From Hippasteria phrygiana (lineage: Eukaryota > Echinodermata > Asteroidea > Valvatida > Goniasteridae): a stretch of 64,000 bases of DNA. The notes under the pieces are model-generated. The model did not search any database. It was not told where the DNA came from and saw only the letters and a list, made by a program, of their open reading frames with translations. Both the position numbers and the translations under genes were made by a program. Shown one piece after another: positions 51,901-62,502 of this stretch (its first letter is position 1; each line of letters opens with the position of its first letter). Location of the stretch: contig JAZGUH010000370.1 of NCBI GenBank assembly GCA_037893225.1, positions 186,001-250,000 of the forward strand, in the 5' to 3' direction.

Positions 51901-54900
51901 TGTTACCCCCAGTGTAATTTTTATAAAGTTAACCCTGAAAACTTCTCAAAATGTGGTTTTGTGTAGACTGAGCCATATTTAAATCTATGCAAATTAGTGG
52001 GCGTATCCATTTCAACCATTCACTGAGAAATGCTTCTCTCTGCACTTGGGGGGCTGCTCGCACGCGGTTCGTACCTCCTGCTGATAAGCTCTAAATAAAT
52101 CAGCTGGTTCACGCGGATTGACTGTTGGTATCTACACAATTCGCTGGTGCCTGAGTGGGCGGGCTGAACGCAACCTTGCCGTGAAAATCACCAGAACAAT
52201 TAGAGCAAGCAGAACAAATATAACACAAAGGGGACACATATCTGCCGTATTTAACGTCGAGCAAGGAGAATAATGTTTACCCTCCTGTGGCTGAATTAAA
52301 CGGAAGGATGGATTATTGTATCCTTTGCTTGGAATATTAATGCTGACCTGTTCCGACAAGCTAAAAAAAAGGTATACTCATTACAATGTCAGTATTCATT
52401 CGCCCTGAAAGACTACGCTGTTTCTCAATATTTATTGATGGCTGGCCTAAGACGGCCTCAAACAATGACTGGCGACAAACACGTCCGGCGATTATGTAGT
52501 TATGAACGAACTTTTTAATAATGCTGAAATTTGTTGACGATTTTATCGCCATATCGGCGATATCGCGAGGGAAAAAAATCGACTACGAAAAAAGTCAATA
52601 TCGTCAGCCCTAATGGGCGCGTAGTTCTCAGCATGGGCGCGTAGTTGTAAGCATGTTTCCCTTCATCTCACAATATCTTCCCCTTCGAGAGGAATCTTAA
52701 TTCCTACATCTTGCATCGTTGATTCTTTTTTTTTTCCTTCCTTTTGTAGCTCTTTGGTTTTTAGCCTTGTTGCAGGCAGATAAAAGCAAAGAAAAGAAAT
52801 GATCGTCTCTGAATTCATGTTTTTCTTTTGTGTTGTTCTTTAGTTTGCCGGCTTGTATGATGATGCATTTTGAAGGCGGTCTTCCGCACGGTGACTTATC
52901 GAGGCATCACACCTTCATCGTAGGAGGGGAAACCTACACGCTGTCAGCTGTCGTCCAGTATCGTCGCAATCCGGACCATTTCGTTACCCTGATCCGAGAT
53001 CAAGAAAGTAAGTGCTGAAGGCCAGGGTGATGCTTCTCAAGCCATTTCTCAACCCTTGGCTTTGGCTGCGGTTTCAGCTACGGCTTAATCTCCAGCTAAT
53101 CCCCAGCTATCCCCAGAACGATCGCCATTTTGAAGCCTTGAATATTTGAACAAAATAAACAGGCTCCGCCGCTGGGTCCAGTTGGTCCGTTTTGCCTGGC
53201 TTTTTCTAATGGGGATATGTAGCCAAGCGTAACGCTTATGCAGCCAAACGTAATGCAAACAATAGACAAACAATGGAATGCGTGTATTGACTACAACTGG
53301 ACAGGTGGTCTTTTTGCACTGAGGCTGTGGCCATCGTCTGTATTCAGTGGGTGAAGAGACTTTGATGTACATTTTAGAAAAAAAGTGCCCCAGATCTATC
53401 CTCATCGTAGGACCTAGAATAAGCCAGTCCGGTATTCCAACGAGATTCGTCGATTTTTCTTTTAGGAAAAATGTGGCACACAAGGCTATGGGGGACGTGG
53501 TAACCGAATCTTCATTCTGTGCGATTTTTCGTGCAATCGAAAAGACGATGGAAACTTTTGTTCGAATAAAAGTTTGGACATACAAGACACCTGAAAACAC
53601 TTCGCTGTTCAAACCTTTTAAAAAAAATGTTACTTCAGAACACCACGATCTCATTTAAATTTGCTGGTACCCGCTATGCTTTTGCACGCATACGATGAAA
53701 TGTTTCTCGGGAAAGAAAAAAGGTCAAATCTTGATGTGCACATGCGCAGTTGGAATACCGAACTGGCTTATTAGGGGATGCTCAAGCCAACGCCAATGCC
53801 AAGATTTGAAAAATGCCACTGGATTCAGGATAGTACACAGCATTATCAACAACCGATTATTTCTTTTAACTGTGTCCAGATTCCAGAAGATTGATTTCAG
53901 CAAAGCCAACCATGTATGAACTGAAGTGTTGCTGTAAAAAAATATGATCAGTACATTTATTGATGCAGTTGACCTCTTGAATATGGAGGACGGCCATAGC
54001 GGCGGTTTGAAAAAAAACAAAACACCTGGCCATTTGACGTCTATAGACGAATCCGGCGACCAAAATTAGAAGCATTTACTGCGGTGGCATCACGCTCGCG
54101 TGCGTATTTTATGCACGCGCTCGATGCAGCTTCGACCAACAGGGTGTTTACAACTTGCCAAAATGCGCGCGCGACTGAAATTCAAGAACGCGCGCAACCT
54201 GCACGCGAGCGCGGCACCACTGTAAAAATGGCGTCGGCGAATTCCTGTATACCCGCATTCTTCTGTGTACGTAATCCATTACACTTGGCTGAAAAATGCT
54301 GTATTGGCATACCAGCACCCCATTAATGACAGGCAGACAGAATGGGTTCAACTAATGATCATTTATCATGTGGCTCAACTAAATGAACCAAAAGTCACAT
54401 TATTAGATACAAAGAGAAACAACAGTTTTTTCTTCACTGGAACCTTTTTCTTAATTTAACCCTAATTATCAAAATGAATTTCTACACACCCTGGGGGGTT
54501 AACCCTAACCCCCAGGGTGTGTGTGTGGAAATTTGTATTAATGCAGCGTGGACCTGCGTAAATTCAGGTTTTCAAATTTTAAATTCGCAGTTTCTCGGAA
54601 GTTGATGTGAAGATTTTAAAATAAGCTATGGTACAAAAAGTATCACCTCACAAGTGCTGTCAGGGTTTCCCCTTAACTTCTTTTTTCACTAGCCGGTCGG
54701 ACCAGTAATGTTGACTTTTTACTAGCCCGCCAGCATTTTCACTGGTCCGCATGTTTTTTCACCTTTTAGGCTACTTTTTTTGTAAGTAACCTGACCAAGT
54801 ACACTGTATATTTACAAACATTTATTACAAGCTGAGAGTAAGCCTGTTCGATATTTTTTTCATATCGAAAATCGTATCGGCCCCTTAAAAAAAACCCAGA

Positions 54901-57900
54901 ATATCAGGGAATTCGATATACTGAAGAATATCGCGATATATGTTCCTTTTGGCCGCATTACGTGTGGATTTGTCCAGTTTACTTTGCTCGAAATTCCAGT
55001 AACTCCACGGCCTGAAATTTTAGCAGGGCGGCAGACACAATGCAAGCGCGTAGCGCGATGCCCTTACGGGTTACGGCGTGGAGTCCGGGGCCCGCTTAAG
55101 GTCCCCGGGAAATTTTGGATTCTAGATGCTCATGGTGCAACAATCTGAGGCATTTCCTGGCCACTTTCTTATGAGTCTGAAATTCTAGCGTACGGCAAAT
55201 ACTTCTACAAATCATAGAACGTCACACAACTTTGCACCCGACAATAACATTGAGATCACTTATTTCAATTTTTCACGAACGTCGTATATATACCACATTG
55301 AAATCACTTGCTTACAAATCACGGTGTCGCCCACTAACCCGGCTTTGAAACTATAGCTACGCATGCGCGTCTTTTTGACTAGCCTTTTCTCAAGACGCAG
55401 GTTTGCACAGTGATCGTTATACACGTGCGCTTATTGCTGCAATACATCCTTTCAGGCTTTAACAGAGGCTACGTACATGTGCTAAAACAGTTGAATGCCG
55501 CTGTATGCATGTTGTATCGTTACGTTAAATCATTCAATCGAATTTAACGATGTTAATTTTCCCAAAAATAAATGATAAATAAATTAGCAGTTACTTGTAT
55601 TTACATGCTTTTTCCCCTTTAAATTGTAAATGTTTTCACACAAATTTATTGAGTACTACCCGGTCCCAAATGTTACGGAACATTGTAATTTAGGTAAACT
55701 GGTTCTCGACGCGACAAAGTGAAAATGATATTACCAGGGAGATTGGAACCAGTCCAGTTTTATGATGTGAATGCATTGGCTTTTCCGACACTCCGTCGGA
55801 AAAGGCCTTGTTCTATGTTGCGCACGTTGCGTCCAGATATCTGTTCGATTACTACAAACGCTACTGCAATACTGCTGAATGTTAATGCTGGCAAACTCTT
55901 CATGTTCGTTTCACCATGGATACCTCCATGGTTTCACAGAGTGCGGTAAACTTCTTCGTACTTTAGATAAACTGTGAAGACGGTGGAGAATGGGGGAAAA
56001 TCCAATGGAAAAAAATAGCAGGGCGGTGAAAATTTTAGAGGGGCGGTAAAACTTTAGCGGGGCAGCATACAGTCTTGGCATTTTTTTTCACTAGACCGCC
56101 GGACTACTTAGAAAAGGGTTTTGACTAGACCGCCGCTGTTTTGACTAGAATTTGTCTAGCGGACCAGCGTTAAGGTCGAACCCTGGCTGTAACCAAGACC
56201 AGAATGGGGCAAACCCAAGACTTGTCCAACAAAAATAAAAATTTACGAGCATTTGAAGCCCTCATCCTTGCTCTGCTTTAGTTAGTTTAGAGTTGTGATT
56301 AATATGTGTTTTGTGTTCTTGTTTTCCCAGCAAACCATTGGCTGGAGTATGATGACATCTTACCCTCACCGTACACATGGCAGTCTTATCCTCCGTCCAT
56401 CCCGGCCAGTGAAATTCACATCCTGGTATGGGAACGAGCGGAAACGCCTTGCACAGCATGTCAACAAATGCACAACGATGTCAGCGCCATACGGGACATG
56501 CCCGTCAGAACTGCAGGGAGTAGCATTCCGGGGGGCAACATGGAGCCAGTGCCTCCACAGACTGGGCTCCCCCACTGGAATGGGAATGGTATCTGGAGAA
56601 AGAGTACATTTGCTTCTCCATCCGTCTTGCGTAGAGGAACTGATGAACAGCATGTTGCGAGTAGAAGCAACGGTGGTAGGAACGTGAGCTACAAGACTAG
56701 TGTAGCAGTAGAGGCAATCAACAAATCGGAGGAGCAGGGATCTGTGATTGATTTGACGACAGAAACAGTTTGTGATCTTACGGGAGACACCTCCCCAGAG
56801 GAAGATAATGACTCAAACACAGCTTCAGGATTGGATCCCGTTAATCTTGACAAAGACAATGCCCAAGGAACTCAAACATTTTCCAGAAGTAGACTTGTTA
56901 GTCACAGTCGTCTGTCTGGATTTAGTCAAAATCGGGGTGCTGAAAAGCCAAATTTCAGCCAGCAGGACCGTGGAGTAACGGTTAAAAAGATTGAACAGGA
57001 TCAGCAACCCAAAAAACTTAAAACTCAGCGAAACACTACTGCAAAGACGGAACCTACACCACAAATGACCGAGCTAACTTTCTTGAGCAAGATCAGGTCG
57101 CGAAGGAAGATTAAAAACACAAATGAGCCAACTGGTGCCAAATCTGCCATGTCGACAATTCTTGGAACGATTCCTGAGCAGCTGCTGAAGTTCTGCCGAA
57201 ATGGTGACATGGCTTCGCATCCCAGAACTGAGAGAGCACCTTTGCATCAGGAACGTGCCTCGACCAACTCAACCATCTTAAGTAAGATTCCTAAGCAGTT
57301 AATTTCAGGAAGGGTGAATCCTCGGATGTCAGTGCCTCAAATCCTGGTAGAGCAGAGTAGAAGTGTAGCCAGACCGATCTTAGCCGGTTCGTCCTGTAGG
57401 GTTCCCGCAAAGCTTGTGAAATTCCAGCCCTACGGTCGCAGTCTCGACAGCAAGACGACCCAGCAAGGTCAGAAGGAAATCTTGTCAGTCAGACCAGGCA
57501 CCCGGAGCAACATTAGCACCTTAAGTTCCTGGCAGAAGAGGGTTGGGATGTATTCGTCTGGTGCCGCCATACCTAGAAAAAGAACGAGACGGGACAGCGC
57601 CGAGGACAGCTATCAGGATCTGCCCAAGCATCCTGGGCCTCCGTGCTCCTCCGTTTCGAGTCCAAGCGCTTGCTCGGACATCAGTTCGGTGTCGGACAAC
57701 CAATCATTCGCAAGCAGTAAAGATGACCTAACCGCCACAATAGATGAGCTGTGCAAGGTGCTGGACATTGGCAGCGAGTACACGCCCTCTGTGAGCTCAA
57801 GATTCTCCAGTCCATCCCAGGACATGTTCTTCTCCGAGATTTTTCCGGGTGGAACGGCATGGGTGGGGCCAGAAGACAAAGATAACTACAACGGCCGTTC

Positions 57901-58438
57901 AGAGAACATCGGCAGGCTGGAAACATCGCATGGTAATCATACACCAGTTACTCTGACATTAGATGCCTTCCCGTCGATGTCGGTGACATCAACTCTGCCC
58001 AGCCAGTCAACCTCATTGGTACAAGCAGACTGCCCCAATGATGTTGTAGCGCCCTCTGTCGAGAGTTTGCAACCAGCAGCAGCCTTAGAAGGAACGCTGC
58101 CCTCTGTTGTTGAATTGTTGCCAGCTGTGGTGCCGGTCGGCAGCACAGTGCCATCAGCACAACCCGTCATGATCCATTCTACAATGCTGCCCTCTTGTGT
58201 CACACTTCAGCCAGCCGTAGTTCCTGTTGCCATGCAACAGCCAAACCCCATCCAGCCTGGCCGGGATATCGATCACATGATCAGAGCCCATGGAGGGAAC
58301 ACAACAGTACACTCTGAGATTGTCGAAGACCTTGATGATATAACAGACCCTCGGCTATTTGAGGATATTCAGGACAGCTTGGCTGTCATGGAAACTGATG
58401 AATGGAATGAAAATTTCATGGAGTTCCTGGCTCAGTGA
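45848..58438 (+). CDS. USPL1: SUMO-specific isopeptidase USPL1 (five exons)
   Basis: Joining 45848-45961, 48477-49330, 50761-50886, 52844-53007 and 56331-58438 gives 1122 codons including the stop, with GT-AG introns of phase 0, 2, 2 and 1. The human protein is 1092 residues. USPL1 removes SUMO from proteins and is associated with Cajal bodies. The visible landmarks are an N-terminal zinc motif (WCPHCKQRGEKKRLR), catalytic Cys143 in SALCWLDAC, two CxxC pairs (YCTMCG, RCYRCG), and MMHFEGGLPHGDLSRH. His410 lies in NPDHFVTLIRD and Asp427 in NHWLEYDD, followed by IPASEIHILVWE. The long C-terminal part is mostly disordered and includes VIDLTTETVCDLTGD, a SUMO-interaction-like motif. Human catalytic spacing is nearly the same. 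The N-terminus is uncertain: vertebrate homologues have about 40 more residues before the first CxxC, so an upstream coding exon may exist. Confidence 0.93.
46246..47068. mobile_element. piggyBac-like MITE TTAA|CCCTAACC in USPL1 intron 1
   Basis: CCCTAACCCCTCGGGC follows TTAA at 46242-46245; after a nested palindrome, the right end AGGG precedes TTAA at 47069-47072. The same family, inverted and uninterrupted, is at 47838-48042 (shared: cctcaacctgtcaaaatcca, catcatagctccatgtaaag). Confidence 0.75.
46443..47056. mobile_element. 614-bp palindromic foldback element, copy 2
   Basis: Same length and ends as 43361-43974. The flanks GGGTAATTA (46434-46442) and GGGTAAATA (47057-47065) agree at 8 of 9 positions, confirming a 9-bp duplication. 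It is inserted in a piggyBac-like MITE in USPL1 intron 1. Confidence 0.88.
47205..47656. mobile_element. TA-flanked MITE with TGTGACCC ends
   Basis: TGTGACCCACTCTGCAAAAA at 47205 and the matching inverted end (to 47656) are bounded by TA. The inverted repeats continue through AGGGCACATAAGT, about 34 bp. Non-coding. Confidence 0.75.
47838..48042. mobile_element. piggyBac-like MITE, inverted relative of 46246-47068
   Basis: TTAA at 47834-47837 and 48043-48046; ends CCCTAACTACC and CCTAGGG. About 205 bp, non-coding. Confidence 0.75.
48047..48236. mobile_element. MITE of the CCCTCCTATG family
   Basis: It begins CCCTTGTGCTATTTAAAAGG immediately after TTAA and ends TTTGCATAGGAGGG before a mutated target (ATATAA). 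Its reverse complement matches 10861-11036 over most of its length (tttttgactgatttt, ccatgttgttgtatgggtc). Confidence 0.65.
48477..49330 (+). CDS. USPL1: USPL1 exon with catalytic cysteine
   Basis: Acceptor ttttccag, donor AATAT|GTAAGT. The codon for the catalytic Cys is TGT at 48789-48791. The exon also encodes LDRIRDEVFQRLQPKMKC and SPVLALPLLLRLDTSIEEHF, both conserved in USPL1. Confidence 0.92.
49663..50705. mobile_element. hAT-like element in USPL1 intron 2
   Basis: AGGGCTGTCC and the right-hand complement (AAAAGCCCTAA) have CGAATATTCGA-type subterminal repeats on both sides. The flanks CTTTAACT (49655-49662) and TTTTAACT (50706-50713) agree at 7 of 8 positions. The interior has no transposase but contains a nested MITE and a palindrome at 50008-50062. 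Confidence 0.65.
49804..49945. mobile_element. piggyBac-like MITE nested in the hAT-like element
   Basis: 142 bp between TTAA sites (49800-49803, 49946-49949), with CCCTAACCCTGCCAGACGC and the matching inverted end region GCGTCTGGCAGGG. Ends mimic telomere repeats. Confidence 0.75.
50761..50886 (+). CDS. USPL1: USPL1 exon with zinc-finger CxxC
   Basis: 126 bp. Acceptor ccctccccag, donor CACAG|GTAAGT. It encodes KKTLPTFTSVPTDF and RCYRCGSENQKSHLVFHR. Confidence 0.9.
51070..51432. repeat. 20-bp minisatellite in USPL1 intron 3, left part
   Basis: About 18 units of CAGCATGGGCGCGTAGTTCT. Substitutions at one or two positions (cagc/ctgc/cggc) define unit types that alternate. The array continues after an inserted element at 52613-52655. 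The frames across it are repeat artefacts. Confidence 0.95.
51433..52612. mobile_element. hAT-like element inserted in the minisatellite
   Basis: TAGTGCTGGGCGATACGACG at the left and CAATATCGTCAGCCCTA at the right; both continue into ATCG-rich subterminal repeats (atatcgccgatatcg). The minisatellite is interrupted exactly here: aatggcgc before and atgggcgc after look like a diverged 8-bp duplication. Non-autonomous, 1180 bp. Confidence 0.75.
52613..52655. repeat. 20-bp minisatellite, right part
   Basis: Two further units (atgggcgcgtagttctcagc) follow the hAT-like element. Confidence 0.9.
52844..53007 (+). CDS. USPL1: USPL1 exon with catalytic histidine
   Basis: 164 bp. Acceptor gttctttag, donor CAAGAAA|GTAAGT. 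The catalytic His codon is CAT at 52977-52979. Confidence 0.92.
53400..53780. mobile_element. Inverted-repeat pair in USPL1 intron 4
   Basis: aataagccagtccggtattc near 53420 pairs with gaataccgaactggcttatt near 53753. No ends or duplication could be defined; probably a decayed MITE. Confidence 0.4.
54456..54530. mobile_element. Remnant piggyBac-like ends (CCCTAA) back to back
   Basis: TTAACCCTAATT at 54456 and TTAACCCTAACCCCCAGGGT at 54499 lie within a palindrome (acaccctggggggttaaccc / ccccagggtgtg). This is consistent with solo or fused ends of the TTAA|CCCTAA family. Confidence 0.5.
54661..56185. mobile_element. DNA element CAGGGTT...AACCCTG in USPL1 intron 4
   Basis: CAGGGTTTCCCCTTAAC at 54661 pairs with GTTAAGGTCGAACCCTG ending at 56185. 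GCTGT lies on both sides (54656-54660, 56186-56190). The subterminal regions hold repeats of ACTAGCCGG or ACTAGACCGCCG. The ends look hAT-like, but the duplication seen is 5 bp. Frames inside are short. Confidence 0.6.
56331..58438 (+). CDS. USPL1: USPL1 last coding exon with catalytic aspartate and tail
   Basis: Acceptor gttttcccag; stop TGA at 58436-58438. The catalytic Asp codon is 56351-56353. The tail holds the SUMO-interaction-like motif at about 56745-56790 and a repeated STILxxIPxQL motif (57151-57190, 57269-57305). Confidence 0.92.
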
Positions 58439-59160
58439 TTTTTTTCTTAAAAAAAGAAGAAAAAAAACTAGACAAAGGTGAAAAGAGATTTGTACCCCTG
58501 TTTGACAAAGTCCGACATGTTTGAAGAAGAAAAAATTACGAATTATTTGTCCCATGTCAATAAATCTTCAATGCACAGAGACACTAGTTTTTGTATTTGA
58601 AAACCGTGCCCTTTAAAAAGATGTGCACCAACATGTACATGTATTTTTGCTGTTTATGATACTACTGTTGTGAAATGCATCTATAAGAATTAACAGAAAA
58701 TTGTTTACCAATTCAAAAACAAAAAGAAGTCCATTATATAATTGATTAAAAATCTGACAGTTGTTGATTTGACGTTGTTGGACAGAGATTATGCTGATCA
58801 CTTACCTTCAATCAAGTGTATGTAGATGTACTTTGATTTGTGTGCATTTTTTGATAAAACAACCAATAACATTTTTTTGATAATGTCAAACTAAATCGTC
58901 TTTAGTACATTTGATTTCTCGGACACCTATGTCGCATCTTGATTGTGATTCAAGTGAGTCAAGCCAAAGAAGTTTACCGTTTGCAGCGTCTGCAAATTGA
59001 AAATACATAAATGTGCAAAAGTTGTGCATTAGCTTTTCAAGAACGTTATTGTTTGACACGTTTTTGTATGGCTGGAAAATATGATTAAAGTCTTTGGATT
59101 GAGGGGTCTGTATTTATCTTTTATAAAGTATAGTTTTGAATAAATCAAACAAGACCAAAT
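58439..59160 (+). other. USPL1: USPL1 3' untranslated region
   Basis: AATAAA occurs at 58559-58564 and at 59139-59144. The second is followed by a T/G-rich stretch (tgtgccttttgtgtgatag) and is the better poly(A) signal. The region is AT-rich without repeats. Confidence 0.6.
59139..59144 (+). terminator. Poly(A) signal of USPL1
   Basis: AATAAA with a downstream GT-rich element at 59160-59180; cleavage would fall near 59160. An earlier AATAAA at 58559 may be an alternative. Confidence 0.55.
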
Positions 59161-59439
59161 GTGCCTTTTGTGTGATAGTGCGGGCTTGTTCAGTCAAGTT
59201 TATTGAATCAAAGTTTGAGTGAAAGCTATATGAATCGACCCTTTTTGAACAGCAGAGTGTTGATCCAAATGTTTAACATGGCTTCCACTTCAAACCAAAC
59301 TACCCCAAGCCCATCAAACTCCAACAGTAGGTTTTTCCCAAGTGTTCGATTGTTTAACTTTAGTACAAAATGTCAACCTGATGTTGGATATGCGGTACAA
59401 AGGTCCTGGGTGGTGGTGTTGGATTTTGATTGAGCGGGG

Positions 59440-59755
59440 ACTGAGGGGTGGGTGTTGGACTGTGCTTGGGTGGGGACACACAGGGGTGGGTCAGTGCAGT
59501 GACTGGCTGGTGGTAGGGACACGGGTGGTTCAGTGCAGTGACTGGCTAGTGGTACTGGGTGTTGGACTGTGCTTAGGTGAGGGACACACAGGGGTGGGTC
59601 AGTGCAGTGACTGGCTAGTGGTACTGGGTGTTGGACTGTGCCTAGGTGGGGACACACAGGGGTGGGTCAGTGCAGTGACCAGCTATAGTGGTACTGGGTG
59701 TTGGACTATGCTTAGGTGGGGACACATGGGGTGGTTCAGTGCAGTGACTGGCTCA
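59440..59755. repeat. ~70-bp tandem repeat
   Basis: Units starting gttggactgtgc at 59454, 59561, 59630 and 59700 (spacings 107, 69, 70). Each contains ggacacacaggggtgggtca and gtgcagtgactggct. The first interval holds a partial extra unit. Confidence 0.85.
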
Positions 59756-59761
59756 TATGAA

Positions 59762-59915
59762 GCACGATATGGGGGAAAAGCAACCCCCCCCCCTCTTTTG
59801 TGTTGGTCATTGTGTTCCCGGAATCTCGGGAATTCTATTCAGAAATCTAGGGGACGTGTTAGATAACAATAATCTGGAGTGTGCTAAGGGTATAGTGGTA
59901 AAAAGAGGGGTGGGG
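59762..59915. mobile_element. Partial copy of the GCACGATATGGGGG MITE
   Basis: Matches the reverse complement of 20895-21049, including tgtgttggtcattgtgttcc and cagaaatctaggggacgtgt. The right end is lost. Confidence 0.7.
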
Positions 59916-60689
59916 GGCGGGGCTGACACACTTTCTCACCGTTGGTGGCGCCATTTAACCTCTTTGTTTTGTTCTTACCCACAGGCAAAATAAGACCTGT
60001 AGAATTTCTTCTTTTCTGGTTTGCAACTTAAGGCGTAGGCCCCTACAAGAAAAAAAAATTGGCAACGGGAGGGGGGGGGGGTTCTACCACCAACCCCCTC
60101 CCCCCCCCCCCCCCCCCCACCGATCCGCGCCTGGTAACGAGCTTTTCAATGAGACTTTAAAAACAAAGTAATAAATTAATAAATTAATAAATAAATAAAC
60201 CAAACCAAGAAAAAGGCGATAAGTTACATATTTAATAAGCTTTAAATTTTGCATCAGGGGCCGGACGTACGCTCCTTATTTCTACAAATATTAAATTAAT
60301 GTGTATCAATCTTCACGCGTAGCACATAATACAACCATATATTTTCGGAAGACCTACTTGAGTGTAGGCCTAGGTGTCCTCTGCGACCCCAGTAGGGTCA
60401 GGGGTTACTAATCCGTTGAACTTGGAGTCAACGATAGAAGCCAATAACAGAGGTCCCCAAGTGGCCGTTTATCAGCCTGGATCTATCCATGGGGTAGACC
60501 TGACGACAGACTGGCATCCGGGTTGCCAGGGTGATGGTAACTGCAGACGGGTGAACAACTGGAAGGAGACAACCTTGTCCCAAGGGTTTTAGGGGGAGTT
60601 TAGGTGTATTGTCACCACTGCTTGCTTCTCGAATGAAGAACAAGGCGAGTTCACCCTGGAGAAGAGGTTGCGAAGGAAACAACTTAATA
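59916..60689. other. No gene; G/C homopolymer tract
   Basis: 60068-60120 contains a G run, ttctaccaccaaccccct, and a long C run, able to pair as a hairpin. An AATAAATT repeat follows at 60171-60198. No gene was recognised. Confidence 0.4.
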
Positions 60690-60800
60690 GAGTACCGAAG
60701 TGATGACGTCAATCAATGCAATGTTTGGAACCAGAATACATTCTAAACTGCATGTGTTTGGAACCATTGCCGCGGCAACTGACGTCAGACTTCGGTACTC
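60690..60800. mobile_element. 111-bp palindromic MITE with TA target site, copy 2
   Basis: Inverted relative to 12284-12394 and identical in length; TA at 60688-60689 and 60801-60802. The two copies differ at a few positions only (for example tttaggaccattg versus cacacatg-region changes). Both TGACGTCA boxes are kept. Confidence 0.8.
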
Positions 60801-62493
60801 TATTAGCTTCGTCTTTAAAGACAGCCCATGTTTTTTTCGAGCTTCACCCCCAAAAGTTGTTTTGTGTGTTAAATTGCAATTGTTAATATTTTACTAATAA
60901 TACAATTGAATACAATTCACTTATGAATGAGATATCAGACGAAAAATCCCATCCACGTTTAATTATCGAATAATTACTTTACAAATGTGGAATTATTTCC
61001 GGCCACTCGGACAACAGCTCTCCATCTCGTTTTAAGTTTACAGGTTATATTTGATTAATATCTTGCGTAAATTAAAAAACTTTGCGATAAGCTGCTCTTG
61101 ATTGGTCCAATAAATTCCAGAAAGTCTGAATATTCATGAGTCGAATTGACAGTCAAATTGCGCATGCGCACGCGTGCTCAGACGATGCAACGCGAAAAAA
61201 AGTCGACTGAAAGACTTGGCAACGGGAGGTAAGAACGAAGATAAATTTTGTCATATTTCTCCAGGGAATTATCAGACATGTTCGGACAGTGTCGTCATGA
61301 TGGGTTGTAGGATAACATTTGAGGGCTTTTGTAGCCATTACAAACACGAATCTTACGAAAATTGAAGTCATAAATTAAACGTGTTGCACTGCACGAACTC
61401 GTGTGTTGTGATGATGATATGGACCACAAAATGACCGAGTACGCGTACACACAACGACGTGCAGTGGCTGCATGCAGACGGCATTTGCAAACTGGCCAGT
61501 TCAGTTGCACAAAAGTTTGGCGATTGTGTACCGAATTAATTTAAGGGCCCTGCATGTTCCCTATAACAAAAATCCACTTTTAGGTTATTTAAACTGCCGG
61601 CAAGATTTTACTTTACAGGGGTCAAATTTCAGGTAAAAATCTACTAGACAGCTGTAGCACAAAATTTTTACTAGACCAGAAAAATACAAACACTACACTG
61701 TCTACAGAAATGTTTTGAAATTTGAATGAGTGTGCTGTTTCGATTTTTTCCCCTTTGCCGACCTTGTTGGGGAGAGGTTAGAAATGCTGTTTTTATTGAA
61801 ATTCCCTGCCTCAAAACTAAGAATGGCCATTACAGAAATTATGGGGCTACTTTTTCAGTTCACCAGATTTAGAAAAAAATGGTCTTTAAAAGTGATAGCA
61901 TTTTCACAGTTTATGAAAAAAATCACTAGACCACCAGACTAGTTCGGTCAAGAGTTCACTAGACCAACGCTCAAATCACTGGACTCGATCCAGCGGTCCA
62001 GTGGATATTTTAAATCCTGCTTTACCCTCACCAAAATGGATCGGGAACAGCAAAATCTTACAAAATAACCAACCCTCCTTAATAACAACTGTCTAGAACC
62101 TATTTCAAGATTTATGTCAGCAAAATCTGTAACGAGGCAGAAATCAACATGTACTATATATGTGAACACTTTGACTTTGAGTTACCATACACTGCACTGT
62201 GCCAAGAACATCTGATACAGCACAAACTTTCTTCCCCTATATTTCACGAAAGTTTCCCAACAAAATTATCAAATTTAAAGGTTGTGCCAAGTGTTTAATA
62301 CAATTCTGAACACAGACAGATTATTTTCGAAGATTTTTTGCTGTTCCTGACCGATTTTGGTGGGGGGGGGGGGGGTATTAAAGTAAAATCTTTCCTTTTT
62401 TTTTTTTTTTCTAAACGATCTGGTCCCAATTTCATGAAATTTGTAACCGCTCTATAGCGATTAGGGTATTTTTGAATTTTGGCTTGTGTGCAT
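60801..62493. other. No gene; decayed 'ACTAGACC' repeats at 61640-61990
   Basis: 61650-61990 holds several ACTAGACC or CACTAGACCA motifs (61654, 61667, 61925, 61951) like the subterminal regions of the 54661-56185 element, so a decayed relative is likely. A G run at 62363 and a T run at 62394 are simple sequence. No gene was seen. Confidence 0.45.
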
Positions 62494-62502
62494 GAGTACA
62501 TC

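Noticed and set aside
59203..59866. Frames over 59.2-59.9 kb as a coding gene
   Set aside because: They translate a 70-bp tandem repeat and a MITE.
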